Assembly: GCA_011523705.1 (NCBI GenBank) | Contig: WTGC01000182.1 | Span: 1 to 49,706 of the forward strand | Origin: Chloroflexota bacterium | GTDB lineage: Bacteria; Chloroflexota; Anaerolineae; Aggregatilineales; Phototrophicaceae | DNA length: 49,706 bases | Direction: 5' to 3' | Shown: positions 7,447-15,624 of the stretch, one piece after another | Numbering within the stretch: position 1 is the stretch's first letter | Layout: every line of letters starts with the position of its first letter | Notes under the pieces: model-generated | Told to the model about the DNA's origin: nothing | Seen by the model: the letters and a program-made list of their open reading frames with translations, nothing else | Databases searched by the model: none | Position numbers and translations under genes: made by a program

Positions 7447-10371
7447 ATGCCAGTTGACATCTCCGAGAAGGACTTCGAAGCGCAGATCGAACATGTCCTG
7501 CGCAATCAGCACGGCTATCACAAGCGCCTGCCGGAAGATTACGACCGCCATCTCTGCCTGATACCGGCTGATGTCATCGACTTCATCCGCGGGACGCAGC
7601 CGGACGTCTGGGCGAAGCTGCGGGCGGTTTATCAAGACGAAGCCGAAAACCGCTTCCTGCGCCGGCTGGCGAGCGAGATCGACAAACGCGGGACGCTCGC
7701 TGTCTTGCGCAATGGACTCAAAGACGCGGGCGTCACCATCAAGCTGGCTTACTTCGCGCCCGCCACCGCCATGAATCCCGATTATCAGCGCTTGTATGAA
7801 GGCAATATCTTTGCTGTCTTGCGGCAACTGCATTACAAGCCGGGCGCGAATCTCTCGCTTGACCTGGCGCTCTTCCTCAATGGGCTGCCCATCTTCACCG
7901 CCGAACTCAAGAACAACTTCACCGGGCAGAATGCGCAACATGCCATGCGTCAGTATCAGACAAAGCGCGACCCCAATGAGCCGCTTTTCAAGTTCGGGCG
8001 CTGCCTGGCGCATTTCGCCGTCGATCCCGACCTGGTTTATGTGACCACGCAATTGCGCCGTGACTCGACCTTCTTCCTGCCTTTCAACAAGGGCAAGTAT
8101 GGCGGCGCGGGCAATCCGCCGGCGCACGACAATTTCGCGGCGCATTATCTCTGGGAAGAGGTCTGGGCGCAGGACAGCCTGCTCAATCTTCTGGAGCAGT
8201 TCATCTACATCACGGAAAGAGATGGCAAGAAGGAAATGATCTTCCCGCGCTATCATCAACTGGACGCGGTGCGGCGTCTGATTGCCGACGCCCGCGAAAA
8301 AGGGGCTGGGCAGCGCTATTTGATCCAGCACAGCGCCGGCAGCGGCAAGAGCTACAGCATCGCCTGGCTGGCGCACCAACTCGCCAACCTGCACAATGCG
8401 GGCGACCAGAGAGTCTTCGATACGGTGGTAGTCATCACCGATCGCCGCGTGCTGGACCGGCAATTACAGGCGGCGATACGGCAATTCGAGCAGACCCGCG
8501 GTTTGGTGGAAAATATCGACCGGACATCGCGGCAGCTGAAACAGGCGCTCGAGGATGGCAAGCGGATTATTGTGACCACCTTGCAGAAGTTTCCGCACGT
8601 CGTCGATGAAATCGGAAAATTATCGGGGGAAACATTCGCCGTCATCGTGGATGAGGCGCATTCCTCGCAAAGCGGCGAGGGCGTCAAAAGCCTGAAGGCC
8701 ACGCTTTCCCCTGGCGCCTCGGACGACACCGAGACCGACGAAGACGACCCCGACCCGCCAACCTGGGAAGACGCGATCGTCGAATCCATGCGCGCGCGCA
8801 AGCAGGCGGACAATATCAGCATGTTCGCCTTCACCGCCACGCCCAAAAACAAGACGCTTGAGTTATTTGGCCGGCGTCGTCCCGATGGCGGCTTCGAGGC
8901 ATTCAGCCTCTATAGTATGCGCCAAGCGATCGATGAGCGCTTCATCCTTGACGTTCTGGAGAATTACACCACCTACAAGTCTTACTGGCGTCTGCTCAAA
9001 AGGATAGACGAAGACCCGGAATATCCGAGTGGGAAAGCCAAGCGCCTCTTGACCAAATATGTCGACGCCCATCCGGAAAGCATCAGCAAGAAGGTCGAGA
9101 TCATCGTCGAGCACTTCCGCGAACATGTCATGCCGCAGATCCGCAACAAAGCCAAAGCGATGATTGTAACGCGCTCGCGCCTGCACGCCGTTCGCACCTA
9201 CATGGAGCTAAAGAAGTATCTGAGGCAGCAGGGATATGAATATGGCGCCTTGGTCGCTTTTTCCGGCGCGGTAAACGACGACGGCGTCGAGTTTACTGAA
9301 ACGAAAATGAACAGTTTTCCGGAGGCGCAAACGGCGGCGGCCTTCAACCAGGATGAGAATCGTTTCCTCGTCGTCGCCGAAAAGTTTCAGACCGGCTTCG
9401 ACCAGCCCCTGCTGGCCGCCATGTACGTCGATAAGCCCTTAAAAGGCGTTCATGCGGTGCAGACCCTGTCCCGCCTGAACCGGATTCATCCGCAAAAGGC
9501 GTCGACAATCGTGCTCGATTTCGTCAATCAAGCGCAGCATATCCAGGAGGCCTTCAAGCCTTACTACGAGGCGACCATCCTCAGCGAAGGCACTGACCAT
9601 AATCTGCTTTACGAGAAAGAGCGTTTGCTCGACGATCATCACTTTTATACGCAAGCCGACGTAGATACCGTTGCCTCCGCGACCATTATCGGAAAGGTCG
9701 ACCAGAAGAAACTGAGAACGCTCCTTGGCCCGGTTCTTGAGCGAACAGACGCAGCCACAGAAGATGAACGGGCGGAGTTCCGCAGCGATCTTACCGATTA
9801 CATTCGCCTATACGCTTTTCTGTCGCAGATCATTCCCTTTGAGGATGTCAGCCTGGAGAAGTTGTACGAGTTCGCGCGTCATCTTCGACGGCTTCTGCCC
9901 CCCGATCGCGAGCAACTGCCGACCGAGATATTCGACAACATCAATATCGATTCCTATCGCCTGCGACAAACAAGCGAAGGCTCGCTGACACCGGACCCGC
10001 GCCTCGAAATGCTCGAGCCGATGCTGGAGAGTGAGAAATACGGCGCAAGTGAAGACGCGGTTGAACCGCTCTCGGAGATAATCCAGTTTCTCAATGAGGT
10101 CTTCGGCGACGAATGGGAGCAGGCATATAAGACGGTGACGGAGGTCAAGCAAGAGGTTTCTCGAGATCCGGGAGTATCAAATGCTATCCGCATCAATCCC
10201 CCGGATAAGGCGCGCCCTACTGTGGATGACGCCGTGATCGACGCCATAACGAAGAGATATAAGAGTCACTTCAAGTTTTTCAAACGCGTGAATGACGACC
10301 CCTTCGTCAAGAGCTTTCTGCTCGACTGGTTCTTTGAAGAGTTGCAGCAAGGTAAGAACGACGATTCCTAG
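7447..10371 (+). CDS. hsdR: Type I restriction enzyme R subunit
   Basis: A 974-residue restriction and translocation subunit. The N-terminal nuclease domain shows the PD-(D/E)XK pattern LDLALFLNGLPIFTAELKN near residues 138-158. A superfamily 2 motor follows, with Walker A AGSGKS near 297-302, DEAH at 402-405, FAFTATP near 460, and motif VI VQTLSRLNRIHP near 675. The C-terminal 150 residues are the helical part that usually docks onto the methyltransferase. The length is typical. The start lies 33 bases after the hsdS stop with only a weak AAAGAG site. Together with HsdM and HsdS it cuts DNA lacking the methyl mark after ATP-driven translocation. No frameshift or lost motif is visible, so the system looks active. 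Confidence 0.95.
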   Translation: MPVDISEKDFEAQIEHVLRNQHGYHKRLPEDYDRHLCLIPADVIDFIRGTQPDVWAKLRAVYQDEAENRFLRRLASEIDKRGTLAVLRNGLKDAGVTIKLAYFAPATAMNPDYQRLYEGNIFAVLRQLHYKPGANLSLDLALFLNGLPIFTAELKNNFTGQNAQHAMRQYQTKRDPNEPLFKFGRCLAHFAVDPDLVYVTTQLRRDSTFFLPFNKGKYGGAGNPPAHDNFAAHYLWEEVWAQDSLLNLLEQFIYITERDGKKEMIFPRYHQLDAVRRLIADAREKGAGQRYLIQHSAGSGKSYSIAWLAHQLANLHNAGDQRVFDTVVVITDRRVLDRQLQAAIRQFEQTRGLVENIDRTSRQLKQALEDGKRIIVTTLQKFPHVVDEIGKLSGETFAVIVDEAHSSQSGEGVKSLKATLSPGASDDTETDEDDPDPPTWEDAIVESMRARKQADNISMFAFTATPKNKTLELFGRRRPDGGFEAFSLYSMRQAIDERFILDVLENYTTYKSYWRLLKRIDEDPEYPSGKAKRLLTKYVDAHPESISKKVEIIVEHFREHVMPQIRNKAKAMIVTRSRLHAVRTYMELKKYLRQQGYEYGALVAFSGAVNDDGVEFTETKMNSFPEAQTAAAFNQDENRFLVVAEKFQTGFDQPLLAAMYVDKPLKGVHAVQTLSRLNRIHPQKASTIVLDFVNQAQHIQEAFKPYYEATILSEGTDHNLLYEKERLLDDHHFYTQADVDTVASATIIGKVDQKKLRTLLGPVLERTDAATEDERAEFRSDLTDYIRLYAFLSQIIPFEDVSLEKLYEFARHLRRLLPPDREQLPTEIFDNINIDSYRLRQTSEGSLTPDPRLEMLEPMLESEKYGASEDAVEPLSEIIQFLNEVFGDEWEQAYKTVTEVKQEVSRDPGVSNAIRINPPDKARPTVDDAVIDAITKRYKSHFKFFKRVNDDPFVKSFLLDWFFEELQQGKNDDS

Positions 10372-10396
10372 CCTTTGCCTGGCCGGACCGCCACGC

Positions 10397-11239
10397 TCAA
10401 CCCCGCCCCGGAATCCCGGCGAAACCGGCCCCGCTCCACTCTACGCCATCGTGATAGGCGCTCAATTTATGATAGAGGCTGATGGCGATATCATCATCGC
10501 GCCAATCATAATTCGCCAGCGCGGCGAAGGGGCTATTGGCGGTGCGCGCGCCGCGGCTGCCATCGCCAATGGCGAAGGTATCGATGACGATGCGCTGGGC
10601 GCCCGTCTCCAGCAGGCGCTCGGCAAAGGCATCGGAATATGGCAGGCAAGGCGATACCGCAATTTGGACAGACAGTCCGCAAGCTACCGCCCCCTTCACC
10701 GCCGCCAGACGCCGCTCCACCTGCGACTCTGTCGGACCATAGGTGATGTCATGCCGGTCGGTCTCGATCGTCATGCCCAGCCAGGCATAGGGTATCGTTG
10801 ATATCAGATCCAAGTCTTCAACGACGGCCGGGCCGCGCGTTTGAATCAGCAGCAAATCGAGATCATCATAGCGCGCGAAGACCTCCAGGCAGCGCCGTGT
10901 CAGCCGCAGCTTGCGCTCTAGCGGCTGGTAGGGGTCGGTCACCGGGCTCATAAAGATGCGCATCTCCCGCCGGTTCCGCGCGCGAGCGAGCTGCGCTTCC
11001 AGCAATTCCGGCGCATTCTCCTTGATGATCAGCGCCGCGCCCCACTCCTCGCCCTTCCGCCGCCCAAAGTGCCAGTTGGGCAGCATCTGCGCGTAGCAGA
11101 AGGCGCCGCAATAAAGCTTTCCGAAGCCGCAGCCGGTCGCCCAGGAGAGGCTGTGGGTGTAGGGTCGCTCGCCCGCCGTCAGGAAGCCGCGCTTCTGGGG
11201 CGTGAGGATGGATTTGGCTTGTACGGTGCGGATGTTCAT
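10397..11239 (-). CDS. SplB-like radical SAM protein
   Basis: A 280-residue protein related to the spore photoproduct lyase-like radical SAM group (COG1533 style). The cysteine cluster is CGFGKLYCGAFCYA near residues 37-50, with spacing C-x6-C-x3-C rather than the textbook C-x3-C-x2-C. The downstream features fit the family: RIFMSPVTDPYQPLE, LLIQTRGP, WLGMTIET and a late VIDTFAIGDGSRG. The function of this subgroup is unknown to me. It would hold a 4Fe-4S cluster in the cytoplasm if the cysteines bind iron. It converges with hsdR, with 25 bases between the stops, so it is probably not part of the restriction operon. Start ATG at 11239 by homology. Confidence 0.75.
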   Translation of the reverse strand: MNIRTVQAKSILTPQKRGFLTAGERPYTHSLSWATGCGFGKLYCGAFCYAQMLPNWHFGRRKGEEWGAALIIKENAPELLEAQLARARNRREMRIFMSPVTDPYQPLERKLRLTRRCLEVFARYDDLDLLLIQTRGPAVVEDLDLISTIPYAWLGMTIETDRHDITYGPTESQVERRLAAVKGAVACGLSVQIAVSPCLPYSDAFAERLLETGAQRIVIDTFAIGDGSRGARTANSPFAALANYDWRDDDIAISLYHKLSAYHDGVEWSGAGFAGIPGRG

Positions 11240-11360
11240 AAGTTACCGGACCTAGAACGGATGCGCAGGCAAGAATCGACCTGTCTCGATTCTAAACTTG
11301 AGCCTATGGTATCATAGGCCTTACAGTCGCCGGCAATGGACCTGACGGGAGTGCGAGATC

Positions 11361-11591
11361 ATGAACCCTAAAGGATATGTTTATAACGTTGAAGTCATGG
11401 GGAAAGTCATCACGGTTAAGTGGAAACATGACAAAGATAGCGCGACCTGGAGTCGGTATCCGGAGATTGAATTCAGTTTCGATTATCTGAACATCTCGGC
11501 GGACACGGTGAGAGCGATGTTACGCGACATGGAGGTTCCTGATTTCCTGGCCAATGCTGTGATGACCCGCATTTCTGCCGACGCATCATGA
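11361..11591 (+). CDS. Small hypothetical protein, coupled to next gene
   Basis: A 76-residue protein I do not recognise. It begins as an antiparallel strand pair (YVYNVEVMGKVITVKWK), and ends with a short helix (VRAMLRDMEVPDFLANAVM). There is no membrane segment or signal peptide. It lies one base ahead of the next ATG (TGA-G-ATG), so the two are translated together. The DNA is clearly more AT-rich than the flanking genes, which suggests acquisition. A GGGAG-type site lies about 12 bases upstream. By its position it could be the small partner or antidote of the HEPN-like gene that follows, but this is inference from layout only. Confidence 0.65.
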   Translation: MNPKGYVYNVEVMGKVITVKWKHDKDSATWSRYPEIEFSFDYLNISADTVRAMLRDMEVPDFLANAVMTRISADAS

Positions 11592-11592
11592 G

Positions 11593-12225
11593 ATGACACA
11601 AGACTATCTCATTCGCAAAAGCTTTGAAATCCAATGGCTGCGGGGCCAAGCGCTCATACACACCCTAATGCGCGAAACGCGAGAAACCCTGGGCGTATCG
11701 TACCTGCCTGTTCATGGCGATCCAATCCTAAACCGCCTGGACGATTACGACCTATTATGCTATTTCGTCTACACTCTCAGCAGTTGGTGGGAGATCCCTC
11801 TCATTGATCGCATCAATTCGAGTAGAGAAGACAATAACTTTGCCATCATTATGGACATTAACCCTGCGCCTGAAACTTACTTTCGTCTTAGTCATCTGGA
11901 ATCTTCTCGTCCCGAAACCCGTTATAAGTCCGGTCTACAAGAGATGTTTCCAGGGTTGGCGTCAAATGTTGCTGACGCTATGTACAATTTATTGAGGAAT
12001 GGATTCGGTCACAACCTTTTCGGTCGAGAACCGGGGAAGATTCGCTTTGACAACCAGTATGATTTCCCGGCAGCGCTGGACAAAGACAACGTGCTGCTAA
12101 TAGCTCCCGTTCGGTTGGCGATTTCCATGGTCACATCGTTTCTTCCTAGAATTGCCATGCTCCTCGCATTTCCGCTCAATCCGAACATGCGCATATTCAA
12201 GACCTATATGACCGGCAGCGCGTAA
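11593..12225 (+). CDS. Hypothetical protein with HEPN-like RNGFGH motif
   Basis: A 210-residue soluble, mainly helical protein without a recognised family. Near residues 135-140 it has LLRNGFGHNLF, which fits the R-x4-6-H signature of HEPN domains with the usual polar residue after Arg. In HEPN ribonucleases these residues form the active site at a dimer interface. Upstream there are helices with paired Trp (SSWWEIPLIDRI). The gene is AT-richer than its neighbours and is coupled to the 76-residue gene upstream. Location right after a restriction system suggests a defence or toxin-antitoxin role, but one short motif is weak evidence; it could also be a non-catalytic HEPN-like fold. Confidence 0.65.
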   Translation: MTQDYLIRKSFEIQWLRGQALIHTLMRETRETLGVSYLPVHGDPILNRLDDYDLLCYFVYTLSSWWEIPLIDRINSSREDNNFAIIMDINPAPETYFRLSHLESSRPETRYKSGLQEMFPGLASNVADAMYNLLRNGFGHNLFGREPGKIRFDNQYDFPAALDKDNVLLIAPVRLAISMVTSFLPRIAMLLAFPLNPNMRIFKTYMTGSA

Positions 12226-12581
12226 TTCACAGACGCTAAACCGAGTTCATCCAGTCGCCCTTGCCCTGCCCTTCCCGGCTACACTCGCTTCATGACCGAT
12301 TGCGCCCACAGCCCAGGCTCTATGCCCAAAATGATCTTCCGGCAGAGAAAATCTCTATTGCGCCGGCTCTTTGCCGAAAAAACTTCCTTGCCGGCAATGG
12401 CAGTATCGGCGCCAAATCGCGCCCAACCCGCGCGAACTCACGCTTCTTGCTTTGCCGAATCCCGAAAATCCTTTGCCAAACGCGCGCAAATCCGTTCTCG
12501 TTTCGGCAAACAAACCGCCCCTCGACTTACGCCAGACATCAGGTATAATCCGTCGCCCATATCGATCACGGGAGCTATACC
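12226..12581. other. 356-base gap with rpmB promoter and TTTGCCGA repeats
   Basis: No convincing gene. The stretch holds several copies of TTTGCC(G/A)A (near 12,368, 12,450 and 12,471) and an inverted copy TTTCGGCAAA (12,501-12,510). The last two could pair across about 50 bases. A promoter for rpmB lies at the right end. The open frames crossing it encode low-complexity Arg/Ser/Pro-rich peptides with no ribosome site and are not believable. Confidence 0.5.
12522..12549 (+). promoter_or_regulatory. Probable rpmB promoter
   Basis: TCGACT at 12,522-12,527, a 16-base spacer, and a perfect TATAAT at 12,544-12,549. The predicted start is about 25 bases before the rpmB ATG, whose GGGAGC ribosome site follows directly. 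This is a standard housekeeping-sigma arrangement. Confidence 0.6.
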
Positions 12582-12821
12582 ATGCCCGGCAAACGCAAAA
12601 TCACCGGCACCAAGCCGCTCTTCGGCCATTCGCGCAGCAAAGCCTTCAATACCGTCAAGCGCCAATTCAAGCCGAATTTACAAAACAAACGCATCTACGT
12701 GCCCGAGCTCGACCGCTGGGTGCGCGTCAAAATCACGGCGAAAGAGATCAAAACCATCGACAAGATCGGCTTCATGGAATTCCTCAAACGCCGCAACATC
12801 CCGCTCAAGCAACTGCTTTAG
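12582..12821 (+). CDS. rpmB: 50S ribosomal protein L28
   Basis: A 79-residue basic protein of the large ribosomal subunit. It shows the family core: KITGTKPLFGHSRSKAFNTVKRQFKPN followed by the strand RWVRVKITAKEIKTIDKIG. The start ATG follows GGGAGC at a good distance. The first motif usually reads GNxxSHA; here it is GHSRSKA. It has no CXXC zinc pair. Alone in its transcription unit, as is common for rpmB outside Proteobacteria. Its presence supports a chromosomal origin of this window. Confidence 0.93.
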   Translation: MPGKRKITGTKPLFGHSRSKAFNTVKRQFKPNLQNKRIYVPELDRWVRVKITAKEIKTIDKIGFMEFLKRRNIPLKQLL

Positions 12822-12844
12822 CCACATTAACATATTTGCTGTAC

Positions 12845-12887
12845 GGGCGAGCGACCTGCAGTGTCTACGCGCAGCGGTGGCTCGCCC
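12845..12887. terminator. Inverted repeat after rpmB
   Basis: GGGCGAGC at 12,845-12,852 pairs with GCTCGCCC at 12,880-12,887, with an inner CTGC/GCAG pair in the loop. There is no T-tract, so it may be a stable 3' end for the rpmB mRNA or another member of the GGGCGA repeat family rather than a classical terminator. Confidence 0.4.
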
Positions 12888-12908
12888 CCGTTACTATTTC
12901 GCTGACCT

Positions 12909-13613
12909 GTGAACCCCCACCATCAAGCCATCCTGCGCGAAATCCAAGCCGCTATCCCCGGCCGAGGCCAAGTCAAGCAGCGCCCCGAACACCTCGGCAC
13001 GACACGCAAGTGGTACGGGCTTAAGAACGCGCAGAGCCGCGCCATCGTGTCCGATTTCATCGCCGCCCACAAACACCTCAGCTACATCGACTGGCTGGCG
13101 CTGATCGACGCCCTCTACCATGGCGACTCTTACGAGGAACGCTGCGCCCCGCGGACGCTCATGCTCAAGTTCCCGCGCTACCGCCGGCAGCTGCCGCTCG
13201 CCCAACTGGATGCCTGGCTCGGTTGCTTGAACGGCTGGGCCGAGGTTGATAGCACCTGCCAGACCGTCTTCAACGATAAGGATCTTTTGGCGGATTGGGC
13301 TGGCTGGTCCGCGCTGCTGCAATCACTGGCCCGTGACGCCAACGTCAACAAGCGCCGCGCGGCGCTCGTCTTGCTGACGGCGCCCATCTCGCAATCGCCC
13401 GATCCGCGAATACGCGACTTGTCGCTCGCGCTGATCAATCAGCTAAAGGGAGAAAAAGACGGGCGCGTCACCAAGGCGATATCCTGGCTCCTGCGCAAGG
13501 GCATCAAGCAGCATCGCGAGTCAATCGCCGCCTATATCGAAGCCGAAGCCCCAACCCTGCCCGCCATCGCCGTGCGCGAGACGCGCCGCAAGCTGGCAAC
13601 CGGCAAGAAATAG
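12909..13613 (+). CDS. AlkD-type DNA alkylation repair protein
   Basis: A 234-residue helical-repeat protein of the AlkC/AlkD DNA glycosylase family. It removes alkylated bases such as N3- and N7-alkylpurines without flipping them out. The AlkD catalytic pattern W-x3-D is present at W110 and D114 (NGWAEVDS), matching Trp109 and Asp113 recalled for Bacillus cereus AlkD. A second conserved tryptophan is in KAISWLLRKGI near 193. The basic helix VNKRRAALVLL near 146-156 is also typical. The start is GTG at 12,909. Its stop is two bases from that of the opposite ppk2-like gene. Substrate range not predictable. Confidence 0.85.
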   Translation: MNPHHQAILREIQAAIPGRGQVKQRPEHLGTTRKWYGLKNAQSRAIVSDFIAAHKHLSYIDWLALIDALYHGDSYEERCAPRTLMLKFPRYRRQLPLAQLDAWLGCLNGWAEVDSTCQTVFNDKDLLADWAGWSALLQSLARDANVNKRRAALVLLTAPISQSPDPRIRDLSLALINQLKGEKDGRVTKAISWLLRKGIKQHRESIAAYIEAEAPTLPAIAVRETRRKLATGKK

Positions 13614-13614
13614 C

Positions 13615-14448
13615 TCAATCGCGAATCATATCGGCGTAATGATCTCTGACGATGTAATGCGTATCGCGCGGCGGCCGTGACATGTATTCTTCTTGCGGCG
13701 GCACATCCGGCAGCTTCATCGCGCCCGGGATCACATTCTCGTAAGGGATTGCCGCCAACATATCGCGAATGACATTGAGGCGCAGACGCCGCTTGTCGTT
13801 AGAGTTCACTTGCCGCCAGCGTGACTCGGGAATATCCGTCCATTCGATCATGGTGTCCTTCGCCCGGGTGTATTCCATCCAGCGGTTGCGCCCTTCTATA
13901 TCAATATCGCTGAGCTTCCAGCGGCGCGCCGGGTTGGCCGCTCTCGCCTGGAAACGGCGCTCCTGCTCGTCATCATCGACCGACAGCCAGTACTTGAGCA
14001 GGATGATCCCGTCATGAATCAGCAAGCGTTCGAAGTTCGGCGCATCGCGCAGGAAGTCCCAGTATTCGCGGTCGCTGCAGAAGCCCATCACGCGCTCGAC
14101 AGTGGCGCGGTTGTACCAGCTGCGATCGAAAAGCACAATCTCGCCGGCGGCCGGCAAATGCGTGACATAGCGTTGGAAATACCATTGCGTCTGTTCGCGG
14201 TCGGAGGGCTTGCCCAGCGCCACCAGGCGAATATCACGCGGCTGTAGCGGCGCCATAATGCGCTTGATCGTACCGCCCTTTCCGGCGGCATCGCGCCCGT
14301 CAAAGGTGATCATGACCCGCATGTCGTGGTGCTTTATCCAATACTGCCATTTCACCAACTCGAATTGCAATCTAACCAACTCTTCTTCGTAAAATCTCCT
14401 TTTGAGCCGCGGCGGCCGGTCCGATTTGGACGCCTTCTTCTTTGACAT
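13615..14448 (-). CDS. ppk2: Polyphosphate kinase 2 family protein
   Basis: A 277-residue PPK2-family enzyme, which uses polyphosphate to phosphorylate nucleoside mono- or diphosphates. Walker A is GRDAAGKGG in MITFDGRDAAGKGGTIKR (about 43-60). The acidic Walker B is VLFDRSWYNRA (about 108-118). The basic lid region is DDDEQERRFQARAANPARRWKLSD near 162-185. The ATG at 14,448 follows GGGAGCG; 16 codons further upstream stay open but lack a site. Length fits the one-domain PPK2 class. NDP versus NMP preference (class I or III) cannot be fixed from these motifs alone. Adjacent convergent AlkD gene has no obvious functional link. Confidence 0.9.
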   Translation of the reverse strand: MSKKKASKSDRPPRLKRRFYEEELVRLQFELVKWQYWIKHHDMRVMITFDGRDAAGKGGTIKRIMAPLQPRDIRLVALGKPSDREQTQWYFQRYVTHLPAAGEIVLFDRSWYNRATVERVMGFCSDREYWDFLRDAPNFERLLIHDGIILLKYWLSVDDDEQERRFQARAANPARRWKLSDIDIEGRNRWMEYTRAKDTMIEWTDIPESRWRQVNSNDKRRLRLNVIRDMLAAIPYENVIPGAMKLPDVPPQEEYMSRPPRDTHYIVRDHYADMIRD

Positions 14449-14636
14449 GGGACGCTCCCGACACTCGCCCTGCGCTTTTCTCTCATAGCTTAACAAATTT
14501 TCCGCAGTATGGTCAGAATTTGGCTGCTGGCGCGCTGATGGCGGCGGGTGCGCATTCGCATTTCCAGCAGACTATCGCGCCCCTTGTTTTGTACTATAAT
14601 CCACTGGAATCGACTCAGGAGACATCTCAATAGCCT

Positions 14637-15617
14637 ATGGCGCTTACAAAGAGCGCGTTCCACTCCAGCGACCTCAAAGGGGGAGCCAAGCCCAATTTCT
14701 TCATCGTAGGCGCGCCAAAGTGCGGCACGACCTCTCTGCATGAGTACTTGCAGCGCCATCCCGATGTCTTCATGCCCTTCTTCAAGGAGCCCCATTTCTT
14801 CGGTTCCGACCTGGAGGGCTCGCGCTTCCGTCAATTCCGCGGCAAGCCTGAGCGCTATCTGAAGCTTTTTCGTGATGCGCGCGGCGAGAAACGCATCGGC
14901 GAGTCGTCGCCTTGGTATCTGGCTAGCAAAAGCGCGGCGAAGGAGATTCACGCTTTCGACCCGGCGGCGAAGATCATCATCATGCTGCGCAACCCCATCG
15001 ATATGATGTACTCGATGTGGTCGCAATTTCGCTACAGCGGTAATGAGCAGATCGAAAGTTTCGAAGAAGCTTTGGCGGCCGAAGCCGATCGGCGGGCGGG
15101 CCGGCGGATTCGGCGCGCCGCTCATTGCATCACCGGGCTCTATTATCGAGAGATGGCGCGCTTCGCCGAGCAGGCGCCGCGCTATATCGAGCTGTTTGGC
15201 CGCGAGAACGTCCTGGTCATCATCTTTGATGATTTCCGCTCAGAAACGCCAACTGTCTTCCGCGGCGTTCTGGACTTTCTCGACCTGGACACGAGCTATA
15301 GCATGACCTTTGACATTCGCAATCCCAACAAGGAAGTGCGCCTGGAATGGCTGCAGAAACTCATTGTAGACAGTGGCTTTTCGCTCATGCTGCTTAAGGA
15401 CCGGCTGACCTACCTGGCAACGACGCATTCCCTCGTCCCGCAAAGTTTTCGGACGCGGGCGGTCAAGGGCGTGATCGCCGTCTACACCAAATACGAAAGT
15501 CGTTCGCCCTTGACCCGGGACTTTCGCCGACGCCTGGCGCGCGAGCTAGAGAGCGACATTGACGCCTTGAGCGCCTTGCTGGACCGTGATTTGTCACATT
15601 GGTACCGCGTGGATTGA
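14637..15617 (+). CDS. PAPS-dependent sulfotransferase
   Basis: A 326-residue sulfotransferase-domain protein that would move a sulfuryl group from PAPS to a hydroxyl or amine acceptor. The 5'-phosphosulfate loop is FIVGAPKCGTTSLHEYL near residues 22-38, and the 3'-phosphate site is IIMLRNPIDMMYSMWSQF near 115-132. The acceptor is unknown; this prokaryotic type often acts on glycans or lipids. An AGGAGA lies 14 bases before the ATG, a little far but the best option. A TATAAT at 14,595-14,600 may serve as the -10 box. It is the first gene of a same-strand group reaching 19,218, with only 7 bases before the next gene. Confidence 0.9.
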   Translation: MALTKSAFHSSDLKGGAKPNFFIVGAPKCGTTSLHEYLQRHPDVFMPFFKEPHFFGSDLEGSRFRQFRGKPERYLKLFRDARGEKRIGESSPWYLASKSAAKEIHAFDPAAKIIIMLRNPIDMMYSMWSQFRYSGNEQIESFEEALAAEADRRAGRRIRRAAHCITGLYYREMARFAEQAPRYIELFGRENVLVIIFDDFRSETPTVFRGVLDFLDLDTSYSMTFDIRNPNKEVRLEWLQKLIVDSGFSLMLLKDRLTYLATTHSLVPQSFRTRAVKGVIAVYTKYESRSPLTRDFRRRLARELESDIDALSALLDRDLSHWYRVD

Positions 15618-15624
15618 GCGCCAG

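Noticed and set aside
7192..8463. A 423-codon minus-strand frame over hsdS and hsdR
   Set aside because: Shadow of two well-supported restriction genes; composition is unlike a protein.
12292..12912. Overlapping plus-strand frames of 206 and 217 codons before and across rpmB
   Set aside because: They overlap rpmB and its promoter, are low-complexity and lack ribosome sites.
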